Made by a program: the position numbers and the translations under genes. The notes beneath the pieces were generated by a model that was given only the letters and a program-made list of their open reading frames with translations, did not search any database and was not told where the DNA came from. Positions 21,424 to 33,327 of a DNA stretch of 64,000 nucleotides are shown in pieces (the first letter of the stretch is position 1; every line of letters starts with the position of its first letter). Location of the stretch: contig CAXAMN010026750.1 of the NCBI GenBank assembly GCA_963970005.1, positions 219,619 to 283,618 of the forward strand, read 5' to 3'. Origin of the DNA: Durusdinium trenchii. Lineage: Eukaryota > Sar > Dinophyceae > Suessiales > Symbiodiniaceae.

Positions 21424-21700
21424 CATTCTTTGCAGGCGATGTGGCTATTCATTTCTGGAGCACAAGAAAGGATTGCCCACAAACCAGCAGGGAGGACGGG
21501 ACGTTCACCTTTGGTCGAGAGAACTTTCTGTCAAACTTCTTGTATCCACAAAACGTCTTGCTTTTTTGCTGTTTTTCTTCTATCCTCTGCAGCGATGCAC
21601 CCTCAAGAGAGCCGACCTGGCAATTTTCAAGCTGGCAGCCGAATGGCTTCGAGGAGACTACATCATGAAACTGCATCAACTGAATCTGTGTAACCTGTAG
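21424..21700 (+). other. Possible exons, one with a CxxCG motif
   Basis: The frame 21350-21700 reads SNILCRRCGYSFLEHKKG early on and ends RADLAIFKLAAEWLRGDY...CNL before a TAG at 21698-21700. Acceptor-like CTTTGCAG (21428-21437) and CCTCTGCAG (21585-21593) precede the two parts. The CRRCG element resembles the first half of zinc sites in CULT/yippee-like domains, but the second Cys pair is absent here. A similar LCRRCG occurs near 35466. Treat as weak exon candidates. Confidence 0.25.
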
Positions 21701-24000
21701 TCACTGTGGTCTTTATTTGGTTTGCAAAAGAAATCTACTCGCTGAGAGGGAACCATTTAACAGGCTTGCGGCTTGATGATGATTTCAGGATGCAAGAAAC
21801 CCAGTCAGCTCAAGCCGAGTACAGTGTCAAGACAAACATGACTCGAGTGCGCAGCTGGGGTGCGCAAAAAGTCTTAAACTAGCCTTGATCAGAACCTTTG
21901 TCCATAGACACTGCTGTAATGTTCCACATGACGGGGAACACGGGGTCAGCAAAAAGTTGTGTCGAACTTAGGTACACCAAGAGTTTCGTTGCTTTTGCAT
22001 GCCTTTGCGTGGAGAACTATGGCCTTCATGCTAGAGATGCTTAAACAAGTAAACCTGCAACACACATGAATTGGAATCGCACGTCTGAAGATGATCCGAT
22101 TACGCAATGTTCCTTTTTTGTTATTATTACTATTAATTACTATTATTTTCATGTATGTGTACTGCACATGTTTGAAACAATTCCTGACAAGAAACAACGA
22201 ACCCTGCAAATAGTTTGAGACCCATGCCCTCCCCGAGCTTATACAGGCACCTAGACAATGTGAGCACAATTCCTGGCAAGTGCTTGAAGAGATAAAATAG
22301 AAAAAGTAGAGAATGGAAGCAAGGGAGTCGGGGTGGGCAGTGAAAAGATGATAAAGGTGTGTGAGCGAGTGAGGGAGGGAGGGAGGAAGGGAGGGAGGGT
22401 GAGTGAGTGTGTGTGTGTGTGAGTGTTTGGAAATGAACAACTCGAAGCAGAACCTCCCATCTCCTCAAGAGCGAACAAAGCGCAGGTAAACGTAAGAGCG
22501 AACGTAAGTGACTGCAAGTGAGTTGAGTTGGTGTGAGATGAACTGGTCGGTGGGAGATGCCGGTTGGATGCGTAGGCGGGATGGGGATGCGGGATGCGGA
22601 GGGGATGCACATCAAAGTGATAGCCCCACGCGTGGAGTGTGTATGGGTGTATTCTGCAGAGGAAAATTTCAGGGGAACCTTCTTCATAAGAAGAGGAGTA
22701 TAGCATGCAAACATATTTTCGCACTCGAAGGAGGTAGGTCATCATGCTCAGGTGCACAAATGCTTGGCAGTTGTTTGGTCCCCAGCCTCGCGAGGAAGTG
22801 GCTTCTCCCTTGTGTACTTTTGACGGCTGGCCTATGGAGTCTTTGGTATCTTGGTTGCGGGCTTGTTTGTCTTGCTTGCAGCTGAAAGAATGACTGACTA
22901 GACATAGCTTCAGAAAAATTGCATTTGTGGCCTGGGGCCTGGGGCGCTGGCTCGTGCATGAAGTTGTTGTCTCTTTGAATCAGGCTGGCCTTTACTCCAG
23001 CGCCCGTTTGCCGAAGAGATATCGAGATAGTCGCCGTCGCCGGAGGGAGGTCCACGCAGAGGCGCCCTGCTGCACTTTCACAGGTTGTTTATGCTCTCTT
23101 TGACCTCTTTGTTGTAGCTACTACTACCAGAAACACCGTGCGAAAAATGGGTCTGGTTAGTTCATCAAGCACGTGATATCTGTATACCTCCTCGTCCAAA
23201 GAAGCAAAGTTGACACAGAACGCACTTAGGATTCTTAATTTATCTAAAACAATTTCATCAACAATTCAGAAAACAAGAGGTGTTGAAGACCGGACAGCTG
23301 CACATGGGAGGTTTCCAAAGACAGTGCTTTGCGCTAGAGGTGGCGAAGCAGAGGCCACCGTGGGTTGTTGAAGTCACTCATGCTGTTTAACATACCAAAC
23401 TACAGAAACACTGCGAGTTGCGTTGACGCTGCCTCCAGCTCTCATCGCAGTTGTACCTGTTGTGTTTTCACTTGCCATTTCTTGAAAGTCTCCAGGAGGA
23501 GAGTGTGGAAGTGGGAGGTTTTTCAGCCTTCGTTGTTGGCCTAGCACTTTTGCCATTCATTGGCATCTCGGATACATATTCTTCATTTTTTGTTGTTGGG
23601 TTAGCCCTGTGGTGGAGGCCAGCCTTTTGACATCCACCACGCTTTTCAATTTCAGCACAACTTTCAACAGCACTCTATGGTCTGTCGTTATATATAATAT
23701 AGTCCACAAATTCTGCATCATTTGAAGCCACAGAACAAGGGACTGTGCATAATCAAATCAATTTTCAGTATTCAACTTTCAATAGTAAGAGATTACATAG
23801 GGTCAATGTTCAAGAAAAGAAATACAGGGAGGCCAAGAAATCAACTTAGTGTCAGTGATTTTGAATGCCTGCAGCAAAAGCAGTATTCCGCAAGATGTTT
23901 GTAAGGTTGTGCCTTGTCCTTGGGATTCAATGTCATTTTTGCGGGCGAGTCTTTTGAATTTGGGCCTTTTGGGCTGCAGTTCCTTTCAGTGATCATTTCA
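21701..24000. other. Unassigned sequence with GGGA-type microsatellite
   Basis: 22,362-22,427 holds GAGGGAGGGAGGAAGGGAGGG followed by (GT)n; the G-runs could form a quadruplex on the plus strand. Long minus frames across it (22440-21946, 22714-22133, 22757-22251) are caused by the repeat. No gene is supported elsewhere. Confidence 0.5.
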
Positions 24001-24012
24001 CTTGGGCACCTT

Positions 24013-24110
24013 GGCAGGGGATTGGAGGCCATCGCTAGTAGGTTGGAGGCTGGAGGCCATCGCTATTAGGTTGGAGGCCATCGCTATTAGGTAGGAGGCC
24101 ATTGCTACTT
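24013..24110 (+). repeat. 21-bp repeat (AGGTTGGAGGCCATCGCTATT), four to five units
   Basis: Tandem units with one 8-base insertion after the second. The minus strand encodes a 7-residue period (NSDGLQP). Same family as 12,928-12,996. Confidence 0.9.
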
Positions 24111-24275
24111 GTTTGAACGCAGGCTAGTCTCCGGTGAAAGGCCTTCAATCGAAATCGGTCCTCCTTGCCAACCGCTTGCAGGGTGGTTCTATGGTCCATC
24201 GGCAGCCTTTTCCAACGTGGCAAAGGGTTGCCTGCAGGTTGGTTGGGATTGCTTGGCTTTGCAGAGGCTCGGCAA

Positions 24276-25304
24276 ATGTTCAAGTTGATCAGCAGCACAT
24301 TTATGCAAGATTTGCTGCTCTGCAGACACTTCGATCATCTCTCTTGGCAGGGTCTGTCTTATTTGGCAGCGCTTTTGCTTGCAGTGGCTGCTGTGGCCTC
24401 AAGCTTTCGTTCCCCACCGCCCCCGAAGCCTGAGAGTCAGGCCACCAACTTGTCACAGTATGCAGAATTGTGTTTCGCTACTAGGAGCAAAGGGCATCGC
24501 TACTAGGAGCGAGGACCCTACTAGGGGCTCCTGGCCTTACTACTAGGAACAAGAACGCTACTAGGAACAGTAGCCACCACCTGCGCCTATGTCGAACACA
24601 TCGAACGTTGCAGGCACCTACATACAGACCTGCTACCTCGTACACTGCTCCAATCATCAGAAGCGTTCCCAAAGCGCCGGAGGTAAAGATCCCTAGCCTC
24701 CCAAGCTTCACCCCACCAGAGTTGCCAACCTTCAAACCGCCAGAGATCAAAGTGCCAGAATTTAGAGTGCCAGACATCAAAACTCCAAGCCGGAAGACAT
24801 ACCAGCCTACCTCTGAGTTTGATGATCTATCTGGCTTGGAGACAACAACAGACAAGAAGAGCTCAGAAGCCAGGCGACGCGAAGAAGCCAAGAAGGCAGA
24901 AGAGGAGAGGAGGGCTGAGGAAGCAAAGAAGAGAGAGGAGAGGAATGCCGAGGAGGCCAAGAAGCGTGAAGAGGNNNNNNNNNNAGAAGAGGGCGGAGGA
25001 AGCCAGGAAGAGAGAGGAGCGGAATGCTGAGAAGGCCAGAAAGCGTGAAGAGGCCAAGAGAGCAGAGGAGGAGAGAAGGGCTGAGGAAGCCAGGAGGCGC
25101 GCCGAAGGGAAGAAAGCAGAGGTCAAAGAAGTTCCAAAGGAGGAGACGCAGGGTGCAGAAGATCAAGGAAAACAATCCGTTGGAAGTTTCTTGGCAGATT
25201 TGGGACGGCTCGGAAGAAGCACTGAGCCGCCAAAGGAGCAGCCAAAGGAGGAGAAAAAGGCAATGCCCGCTCCATCTATTAAGTATGACTTATTTGATTT
25301 GTGA
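24276..25304 (+). CDS. Hypothetical membrane-anchored protein with charged coiled-coil repeats
   Basis: A two-exon model. Exon 1 starts at Met 24276 (MFKLISSTFMQDL) and has a hydrophobic segment (LSYLAALLLAVAAVASSF, about residues 27-44) and a Pro-rich tail. It would end at 24457 before GTATGC. Exon 2 would start at 24628 after CATACAG, which keeps the frame (phase 2). It has a Pro-rich part with IPSLP, LPTFKPPEIKVP and PDIKTP, then a long Glu/Lys/Arg/Ala coiled coil (EEAKKAEEERRAEE type), and ends PSIKYDLFDL at 25302. An assembly gap (24975-24984) lies within the repeats; the frame holds if its true length is a multiple of three. It may be a single-pass membrane protein with a long cytoplasmic rod. 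No family recognised. Confidence 0.45.
24478..24568 (+). repeat. CTACTAGGAGC repeat inside intron, copy 1
   Basis: Words CTACTAGGAGC(A/G)A, GGGCATCG, CTAGGGGCTCCTGGCCTTACT and CTACTAGGAACA succeed each other. The block recurs with about 85-90 percent identity at 35,551-35,646. Here it lies about 20 bases after a GT donor, in the proposed intron 24458-24627. TAGGAGC and GCTCCTGG can pair as a hairpin. Confidence 0.75.
24975..24984. other. Assembly gap (10 N)
   Basis: Ten N inside the Glu/Lys-rich tandem repeat; probably a collapsed or unresolved repeat of unknown real length. Confidence 1.
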
Positions 25305-26362
25305 TGAAGTGGACTGGGTGTCAAATGCCGGCGCGTTGCTGGCTGGACCCCAAGCCCCTTGTTTGATTCGGCCTGGTATTAGTTTGTATAGACCTTTGGC
25401 GAGATGCGCTTTTGAATCCATACTCGCCATCTTGGCCGATTGATGTGGTCCTGAAAGGATGCCCGTGTTGATTCAATTTCATTTGTGTTGCAGATCGGAT
25501 GATCAAAGCCCGCCTTTATATAGACAGTTTTTGTGGGCGGTTTGTCAGGAAAAAGGAGGAGGTCATTATTTAATTTTTCCTGCCGCTGCCTGTTGATTTG
25601 TGCTTTGAACATTCTGCTCATACCGGACGGTCAGGAGGGAAAGCTATGTCCACAAAGTCAGCAGCTCCTATCTCCGACAGCGAGAAATTGTATACGGTCA
25701 GTTTCCGAGAACTGCCTGGTGATACAATCCTGCAATGTCATATCATGTCATATCTTTTCGTCTTAGTGTAGTGACTCAATGCGTTTGTATTGTAGTTGAC
25801 GTTCGCACTGTGGATTGGCATTGACGAACCATGACAGCTTATTGGGCAGGTGCAGTCTTCCAAAACCGAGTCAGGCAAAGAGGCCATGTGGGCCATGTGT
25901 CATGTGCCAGTGAAACCACCGCTTTGCAACATTCAAATGTTTGCAGCTGTAGCCAATATCAGCTCAACTTGTTGGACGAACCGAAAGTTGCCATGATGCG
26001 TTTGGGCCATTTGGGCTTGCGCTCCCGTCTGCATTTTTCGACCAGAATGACGTCGCAGTTACTTGCTGTTTCTAAAGGTGGTGTGGTAAACGCAAAAGGA
26101 GATCCCGCGTCAAGCTGGTAGGAAGTAGGGAAACCTGCTTTGTGTAGACTGAATGCAAAAAACAGCCGAAAAAGACATGGACGGGTGAAGAGATAAAGGC
26201 ACAGGAACTGAGATGAAACATATGAACACAACTAAGCAATCCATTACACATATAACTAATACAAATTGAAATAACCCGTTTCCGGGCTCTACCTTTGGCT
26301 TGACCTGGGTGGTATCACAAGATTCTTGGTAAGCCTGTCCAAGATTGTTCCCGAATGTGGAG
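25305..26362. other. Unassigned sequence
   Basis: Only short frames (for example 25831-26121, plus) without known motifs. Nothing firm. Confidence 0.4.
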
Positions 26363-27245
26363 GGAAGGGTCCCCGTTTAACTTTGGGGGGTCTCGGAATA
26401 GAGTCTTGTTTGCGACGCGTTGTTGTAGCGTTCGCAACCGTCCGCAATCAACCACAACCGTTCGTGGTTGGGTCGCTATGGATGCTATGGCGCTGACAGT
26501 GGGGGAAGCTTTCGGGAGGTTTCGGATGGAAGCATGAAGTGCCAGACTCGTGTGAAATAGCGTGGAAATGTAATATGTTGAAGTGTGGAGGAGTGGAGGA
26601 TGATTTTGCTGCGCAGGTGCAGCGATTTGTGAAATCCTCGGTTACCTTCGCTGTGACAGTGGGATTAGCGTTTGCAGGGTGGTTTGTTGTTGGTGGTGTT
26701 GGATGTCACTGTTGATAGTCGGATTTGGGGTTGGGGCTGTTGCCTCGAAGGTGTGTATTCGTGACAAGTCTCAGCTAAAGTTGCGGCTTTGGTGGATGTG
26801 AGTGTGCCAGAAAAGTGTCAAAATCACTCCAAACGCCTGGTGCGGTGCAAATTTTGCTGCAGACATTTGTCACTTGTCATGTCGTCACTTTTCGTGGCAG
26901 GCGCAGTCTTTTGCGCGTGTTGGAGGTGTAGAAGTTGAATGTTTGTGGGTGCATCGTGAGGTTGCGACGTTGGGTGGAGGTGAATGTCGCTGTAACAGTG
27001 AGATTGGTGTCTCGGCAGGCTTTGAGGGGCTGGGGTTGCGAAACTGCCTTGGCGGGGCTGCTTGATCCGTTTGCCCGGGTGAGACTGCCCACTTCACTTT
27101 TGGAGGCTTTGATGCGTGACTTTTGGAGGAACTCTCCTGCGAAGCACTGTGTGGCTCTTGGAAGTCCAGAACGAAACGCTCGCTTTCAACTAAGAAACGT
27201 TGCGTAGTTTTTGGAGGAAGTGTCTTGAAAGAAGCAGCTCATTTT
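26363..27245 (+). repeat. Composite repeat module, copy 1
   Basis: Shares a long series of landmarks in order with 35,944-37,165: GAAGGGT, CGTTTAACT, TGTTCGCGAC-type, CGCTGACA, GATGGAAGCATGA, GTGTGAAATAGCG, GAGGATGATTT, CGCAGG(T/C)GCAGCG, TCACTTTTCGTGGCAGGCG and finally ACTTTTGGAGGAA. Both copies are followed by a 13-bp satellite. No stable coding frame. Confidence 0.8.
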
Positions 27246-27247
27246 GG

Positions 27248-27632
27248 AGTGTCCCACAAGGGTGTCCCACAAGAGTGTCGTACAAGAGTGTCCTGCAACA
27301 GTGTCCGGCAAGAGTGTCCTACAAGGGTGTTGTCCCGCATGTCCCACCGCAAGAGTGTCGCACGCGCGAGTGACCCACAAGAATGTCCCGCAAGAGTGTC
27401 CCACAAGAGTGAGAGTCCCACGAGAGTGTCCCACAAGAGTGTCTTCTACAAGAGTGTCCCACAAGAGTGGGTGTCCCATAAGATCCATTAGAGTGTCGCG
27501 CGAGAGTTTCCCACAAGAGTTTTCCACAATAGTGTCTCCCACAAGACTGTTTTGTACAAAGAGTGTCGTACCAGAATGTCCCACAAGAGTGTTGCCCACA
27601 AGAGTGTCCTACAAGGGTGCGCCACAAGAGGG
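27248..27632 (+). repeat. 13-bp satellite (GTGTCCCACAAGA), array 1
   Basis: About 28 imperfect units of GTGTCC(C/T)ACAAGA. Because 13 is not a multiple of 3, three units make 39 bases and every frame gives the same 13-residue peptide period (CPTRVSHKSVPQE type). Several frames on both strands stay open; they are not evidence of genes. Confidence 0.95.
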
Positions 27633-27638
27633 TCAAAC

Positions 27639-27873
27639 TGAGCCATGCTGAAAACCTCCCCCCGCGTAAGCTAAAACTGCGGTCGCGTAAGCTCTGCATA
27701 AGCTTTGGCGTAAGCCAGACATTTCCAGGTTATGTCATATCGATGCTGCGTAAGCAAAGCCTGCAATGGCGTAAGGTGGCGTAAGCAGCGGTGTAAGCAA
27801 CACCCCCGCGTAAGTTTTCGCGTAAGGCAGTTCTTACGACATAGGAATCTATCAAGCTTTTCAGCATGGCTCA
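27639..27873. mobile_element. Small inverted-repeat element with GCGTAAG words (MITE-like)
   Basis: Perfect 16-bp inverted ends TGAGCCATGCTGAAAA (27639-27654) and its complement (27858-27873). GTCAAAC lies directly left (27632-27638) and again at 27877-27883, three bases beyond the right end, a possible target-site duplication. Inside, GCGTAAG occurs about eight times with close variants (GCATAAG, GTGTAAG). The left end abuts the 13-bp satellite. Non-coding. Confidence 0.7.
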
Positions 27874-28130
27874 ACTGTCAAACGATGTTTGGCCGTTTGT
27901 TCTCCAGTGCGTGAAGTCTTAGTTCATGTGCGCATTCGGGTTCGTGGGTTCCATCTTGTTTTCTTCAGGCCTTCCAAACCGAGTTTTTGCGAGAGTCCAA
28001 AGAGGAGAGGCTAACCCATGCAGCTACGTAGTCCCTAATTCATTTTCGCGAGGCGGGGTGGGAACCCGCAATCAGAGTGATTGTCATACATACTCCCTCG
28101 TCTCGTTCAGTTTGATTTGGCGTCTCATGA

Positions 28131-28852
28131 ACTTGGGCGCCAAGGGTGGTTCGCCCTCCGCTTCCACCTTTCAATTTGGCTGATGCTGAGCAAAAGGTTC
28201 GCATGGCAGAAGATGCCTGGAATTCTCGAGATCCTGAGAAGGTGAGCTTGGCATACACTGAGGACGAAGGGTTGGAGTCAAATTGGGTAGAGTATTGACG
28301 TGAGTGTGTCTTTCAATGTCTTTCACGTGTTCCCAAATGCGTCTGTGGCAGTACGCGCCAACATGTTTTTGTGTTGGGTGTAGCCCTACGAGGCAACCTT
28401 TCCAGCCTTTGACTTTCACAGGACTGCATTTGGCGGAACCGAGATTGCTTCTTCCAGGGAAGAGACGCTATTGTTCGCTTTCTTCGAGAAAAGTGGGAAA
28501 AGGCAGGGGTTTTTGATAGCAGACAGCGTTGGAGATGCGCTTGCAGTTCCACCATTTCGCCAGCTTCTGAGGAGACGGAGTACCGCCTGATCAAAGAATT
28601 GTTTGCGTTCGAAGGACACAGAATTGCTGTGTGCTTCCAGTACGAGTTTAAAGACGCAGATACAGGCAGGCACGAGGAATGGTGTATGGTGTATAGAGAG
28701 CGCACCATTCACATCTAACACATTGCGTATGCATGTTGCATTGATACTTGCGGTGAAGCTTTGAGAGGCTCCTGGTACCGGGCCTATGGAAATGAAAACT
28801 GGGACTTTGCAGAGAATGGACAAATGAAGAGGCGCCAGGCCACTAGGCCAAG
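28131..28852 (+). CDS. DUF1348 family (NTF2-like fold) protein, multi-exon, partial
   Basis: Four exons can be joined by similarity to the DUF1348 family. Exon 1 (to 28262): [20 protein letters not shown], then [17 protein letters not shown]. Exon 2 (28422-28502): [20 protein letters not shown] to KWEK. Exon 3 (28572-28665): [20 protein letters not shown] to DADT. Exon 4 (from 28768): [20 protein letters not shown] then KRRQA. Introns are 28263-28421 (GA donor), 28503-28571 (GC donor) and 28666-28767 (GC donor); all acceptors are AG|G. The family adopts a cone-shaped NTF2-like fold; its reaction is not known to me. The start codon exon and the final exon (expected SINDLPI-like end) were not found; a strong GTAAGTA donor lies at 28850. 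The in-frame stop at 28128-28130 limits exon 1 on the left. Confidence 0.85.
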
Positions 28853-28899
28853 TAAGTATGCCAGGGTAGTCGGTGAGTCCTCATCAGTCCAGCAAGAGC

Positions 28900-31800
28900 T
28901 TGGAGCTATCTTTTCTACTTAATTAATCCCCCAAAAAGGTCACATCAGGTCACACTAGGGGTTCTTACGGTAATTGGTGAGGCCGGGTTCAATCGCATCC
29001 GGGTCCGGCGAATTCGCTGCTATTTACGCTTACATTCATGCCTCTCGAGATAATCGAAGTGCATTTCAACTGCGCAGGCTCGCAGAAACTGCTGGGCCCG
29101 AACAGGTGCTCTCGTTGTGGCGCAATGCGCTTTCAATTCTCGGATTTAATTGGTGGTCACTTGTCGTGGCACAGGGGATCGGAGCGGCTTTACTGCGACG
29201 TGCGTATTTCGTATTACTTCGTGGCAGGTGCAGCGCTTTGGACTGATTTCAGGGCAAGCACGGTGAACCTTGACCTTTGGACGTTGGCTGGCTTTCCAGA
29301 AGTCAGGGGAAATGTGGATATATATATAATATATAATATATATATATACTTATATAGAGGGAAAGCGGTGCTTGGTATCTTGAAGTTGTGATTGGAAAGC
29401 TTTTTGTTGCTGCGAGACGCCAGGGCTGTGCGATGTGACTCTTGATGTATGCAGAACTTATGAATGTTGAAGTGCAGTTTTTGTGGAAGGCGGAAGGTTT
29501 TGTCAAGGTTGGAAGTGCACAAGCAGAGGAAAGCTTCCATGCAGAGGAAAGCTTCCATGGCAGGCGCAGCGCTTTGATTTTGTGAGCCTTTCGTGTGCAG
29601 CGCTTGTGAACTTGCAGGCGCGTGGTGGCCACAAAGTGACCCGAATCCTTTCCCTTGCACGAAAACACTCTGGCCGTCTTCTGCTCACCCGCGTGCACCC
29701 CGGCACCCACTTCACAACTATTTACATGGTTCGACATGAACTTCCTCGCGCACACTGTGCTGCACGTGTGGGCCACCAAGCAATGGCCACAGTTTCTTTT
29801 ATTTGAAAAAATTGTTGCAACTGGTTGGTCGCCGTGCACATGCTTCCCTACGTCCCTGCGGGCACAAACCCAGTTGTCCTACGCGCAGATTGTGGTGATC
29901 AGCCGTGCGAGTGCACAGGCAATGGCCAGAGTACTTTTTCTTACTGTCCGCTCCTCCTGCGACGCCGTCCTACTTGGACTGTTTGCTCACGGACGAATAG
30001 ATGCAACCACTGGATGACTTCAGTCCCTGAGACACGAAACTCTGGATCTGCGGCTGAGTGAACATGCAACCTTTGGACACACTCTTCTGGACATTGGCTG
30101 CAGGCGTGAAAGGGATTGATTTTGATTTCCTCGTGCTACGCTGGGCGCTTCCCCCAATGCAGGAATGCAGCACGAGCAACAATCAAAGTCCAGTCCTTTC
30201 TCTCTTGCGCCTGGCCACAAGCCTTGTTTTCCTGGTGCCCCTGCGGACGGTTCACAGACTTACCAACGCGAGACTAAAAGGTCCGCCTTCTACCCAGTCT
30301 ATTTCCTACTGTGTTCCTTTTCATTCCCACTGTTTGGGGTCTCTTGCCAGAATTCATTATATATTTTTCTGTCGCTTTAGCTTCAGATGTATTATTGTGT
30401 TTTTATTTTCTAATTTCCTTCTTCCAGATGAATGTGTCTTGTGACTATCTTGATTCACATTTCAGGCATCGATCAACAATGTTGTCATTGCTGAGGGGGT
30501 CGCCATGCGGCAGTCAGTCTATTTTCCATGTCCACCTTTTTGGGGGGGTCCAGAAACACAAGATTTTGGAACATGTTGTTTCCCTTTTTCCAGGTCTGAG
30601 CCCTTCTTTGCATGGGACTTTTTTATTTGCGTGTTGTGCGTGCTCGACAAGTTACAAGTGGGATCAGTTACTGTATACATGATGGTCGAAAACAACAAAG
30701 TATATACGAAGAATCGATTGGGAACTCCCCAGTGATGGTTGATGACCGGCCAGACAAAATCATCGTCACCAATCACATGATAGGTAATGTGAGTGACAAC
30801 GCACGGGGTGCGCAACAGTGTTTTTCCCTCTGAACAAACTTGTTTGCTGTTTTGCGCAGTACATTTTCGTTCAACTCCCAAAGGATCACTTCTTCTAGAA
30901 CATATTCAGACTTGTTTCTTGCTCAATTCACCCGAGTTCTGTAGACTCATGAATTTATTGTTTTGTGTGTCATTGCAGTGCAGGAGTGCAGGCATGTGCA
31001 TGTCGTTTGCTCATTCTTCCTTTTGAAACGCTGACTACGGCTACGGATGAATACAGCTGACTTTTATGTGCTTTTTGTTTGCATCCTTTTCGAGATTCAT
31101 ATGCAAACAAGGACCGGCGCTTTACATGGGATTTAGGCCCTCGGCCTTCTGATTTTCCTGGCCTGACGGATCTCGACGATCAATTTGGAATGTTGCTTTG
31201 ATTGGGGTGTCAGCCCTTGTCTCAAGGCCTCTAGAGGGTGGAAATCCTCTACAGGGCCTTTGAGGTGCAAAAAAGAATGAGCCACCTGAGCTCAAGTCCT
31301 TTGCGGTGTCAACAAGTGACACTGAGCAGTATGACCTGCAGCCAGATGGACAATTCCTAGAAGTTTTTTGAGAAATTATATATATATATTATCTGTATAC
31401 AGAGCAGCGTCTATTATTTTTGTTGTATATGGTTTTGAGTTTTCAACAAGATATTCTGCAAAAAATGGACACACAAGACACCACAAGCCATATATCATTT
31501 CAGTCTTGCAGCCGGATAGATAGACTCACAAGAAAGGTGAACAATGTTGCATGATCAATATCTGCTAAATGAGACTTGTTGAGTTGTTATGAGTTGGACA
31601 GGTTCGGAAGAGCTTAGTGGGCTGCCTAGGCTCCAGGTTCTTCAGAATATTCTGCCAACACACCCAAGTTGAAGATGATTCACGGAAGCAGCGACACAAC
31701 TGTGTGGTGTGACTTAACAGCAGTTCCGAGGCTACATTCATTGTGCAGCACAGGGCTGTGTTGCTTCGATCCAAACCGAGCGTCAAGGTCCTTTTTGCGA

Positions 31801-33300
31801 TGCAGTTTTCCACGCTCAACGTGCAGATGATTTAGCATTTGAACGCGCTTGCTTGAAAGGCAGACAAGCTTGGGATCGTGTGCAAAGGGCATATTCTCAA
31901 AGGGTATGAGATTGAAGGCACCAGACACGTTCCATTTGCACGTGTCAGAAGTGACACGATACCTATATGTCAGGCTGGGTTCAGCTGACACGTGAAGCAA
32001 GCATGCAGGCTGGCGCCGAACTTTCCAGGCGTTTCATGTTCGTTTTGACTCTCCCGACACCTGATGGCAAATAAAGATGTCCCAACCCAGAAGTAGCATG
32101 AGGAAGGAGACACCGATTCTGCAAGGCGAGAACCAAACTGGACATCAATATGTAATAATTACTGTAGGTTCGGTTCAGAGCAGCTTCAAGCCGCCATGTC
32201 ATAATGTTGCAACATCATTTGTATACAGGAAGTTCTGCTGTTTGTTGCATAGCAACACATTTTTATTTCCATTCCTAACTGACATCAGACATGCGATCAT
32301 GTGATGAAGGGGTTGATGATGAAGGTGGACGCCTGTTTAACAGAGTTTCATCGTCTTGAGATTCAACTGATTTTCTATGATTTTCTGCTCAACTGTTTGA
32401 CAATCTTTAGGCTGGCACTGGAGGAAAAGCTGCATGGGCGCTGATAGATGGCAAGGAGGTGTCCCTAGAGAGAAATTTAGTGGCACGATGCCTGCGCAGT
32501 GCAAGAGCTGGTTGCGATAAGAATTCTCAGTCCAGGTCGGCCTGGGAATTCTTCTGCAGCAGCTGAAGCCGGGCGAAACACCAATGACGAGAGTTGAGGA
32601 CACTTTCTTTAAGCTGACCCAATTTAAGACAGTCTATGCATTGAATGTTGAGTGAGATGTGACAATCAACTGCCAAACTTCAAAAGAACTATATAGTACT
32701 TGTACCACTTCAGAGATCAGAGCTGTCAGTACTTGTACCAGACTGAAGCTTCAAGAAGGACTCAGATGATGAGAAGGCAACTCCATGGAGAGCTGAAGTC
32801 AAGACCTGAGGTGCTTTGAGGTGAAGTGATAGTAAGCACGGTTCATCACTGTTCGCATTTGCCAGACTGCCGCAATCAGGATGTCTATGTTGGTGCCATG
32901 GAGTTTGAGGTCATTTTTAAATCCGTGTCTGTGCGAAGGAGTGCCACTAGCAGCTGGTGGACGCCCCACCTTGATCTGAGTGCTATGAGATCTGGTTCCT
33001 AGAATTTTTGGGAAAACAAATTTTCGAGAAGGATTGCCTGCTTTCTTGATGCGTTGGAAGGAAACCCAGAGTCACAGCCAAATCCCTTGGCGTTGTCAAG
33101 GAGGCGAGACATGTGTTTGGACCCTCTGATTTTTCACTCCGTTCCTCCTGTTCCTACTGCGTTTACTACTAGTTGAACAATCAATGCAAAGCTCTTCAGG
33201 GAGACAAGATCTTTGGCTACCCGAAGGACAATTGGCTCCAAACAAGCAAGAAATACAGGCAGTAGCTTTGGTAAGCCTTTGGACAGCTGAATGTGAATCC
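28900..33300. other. Mostly unassigned sequence
   Basis: Contains (AT)n at 29,320-29,355 and 31,378-31,391. Pieces at 29,150-29,600 share the CGTGGCAGGCGCAGCGCTTTG word with other repeat regions. A CSRCG-containing frame (29,038-29,391) and a short exon-like piece near 30,735-30,790 (DDRPDKIIVTNHMI) were seen but not linked to a gene. Frames up to 148 codons overlap the AT repeat. Confidence 0.4.
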
Positions 33301-33327
33301 AACAACCGCCAATAAAGCATGAGACAG

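Noticed and set aside
22133..22757. Ser/Pro/His-rich minus-strand frames of 160-190 codons
   Set aside because: Caused by the GGGA and GT microsatellites; no conserved motif.
27186..27651. Open frames of 120-137 codons on both strands
   Set aside because: They are produced by the 13-bp satellite, which has no stops in most frames.
28980..29010. tRNA T-arm-like GGGTTCAATCGC
   Set aside because: No acceptor stem, D arm or anticodon arm could be fitted around it.
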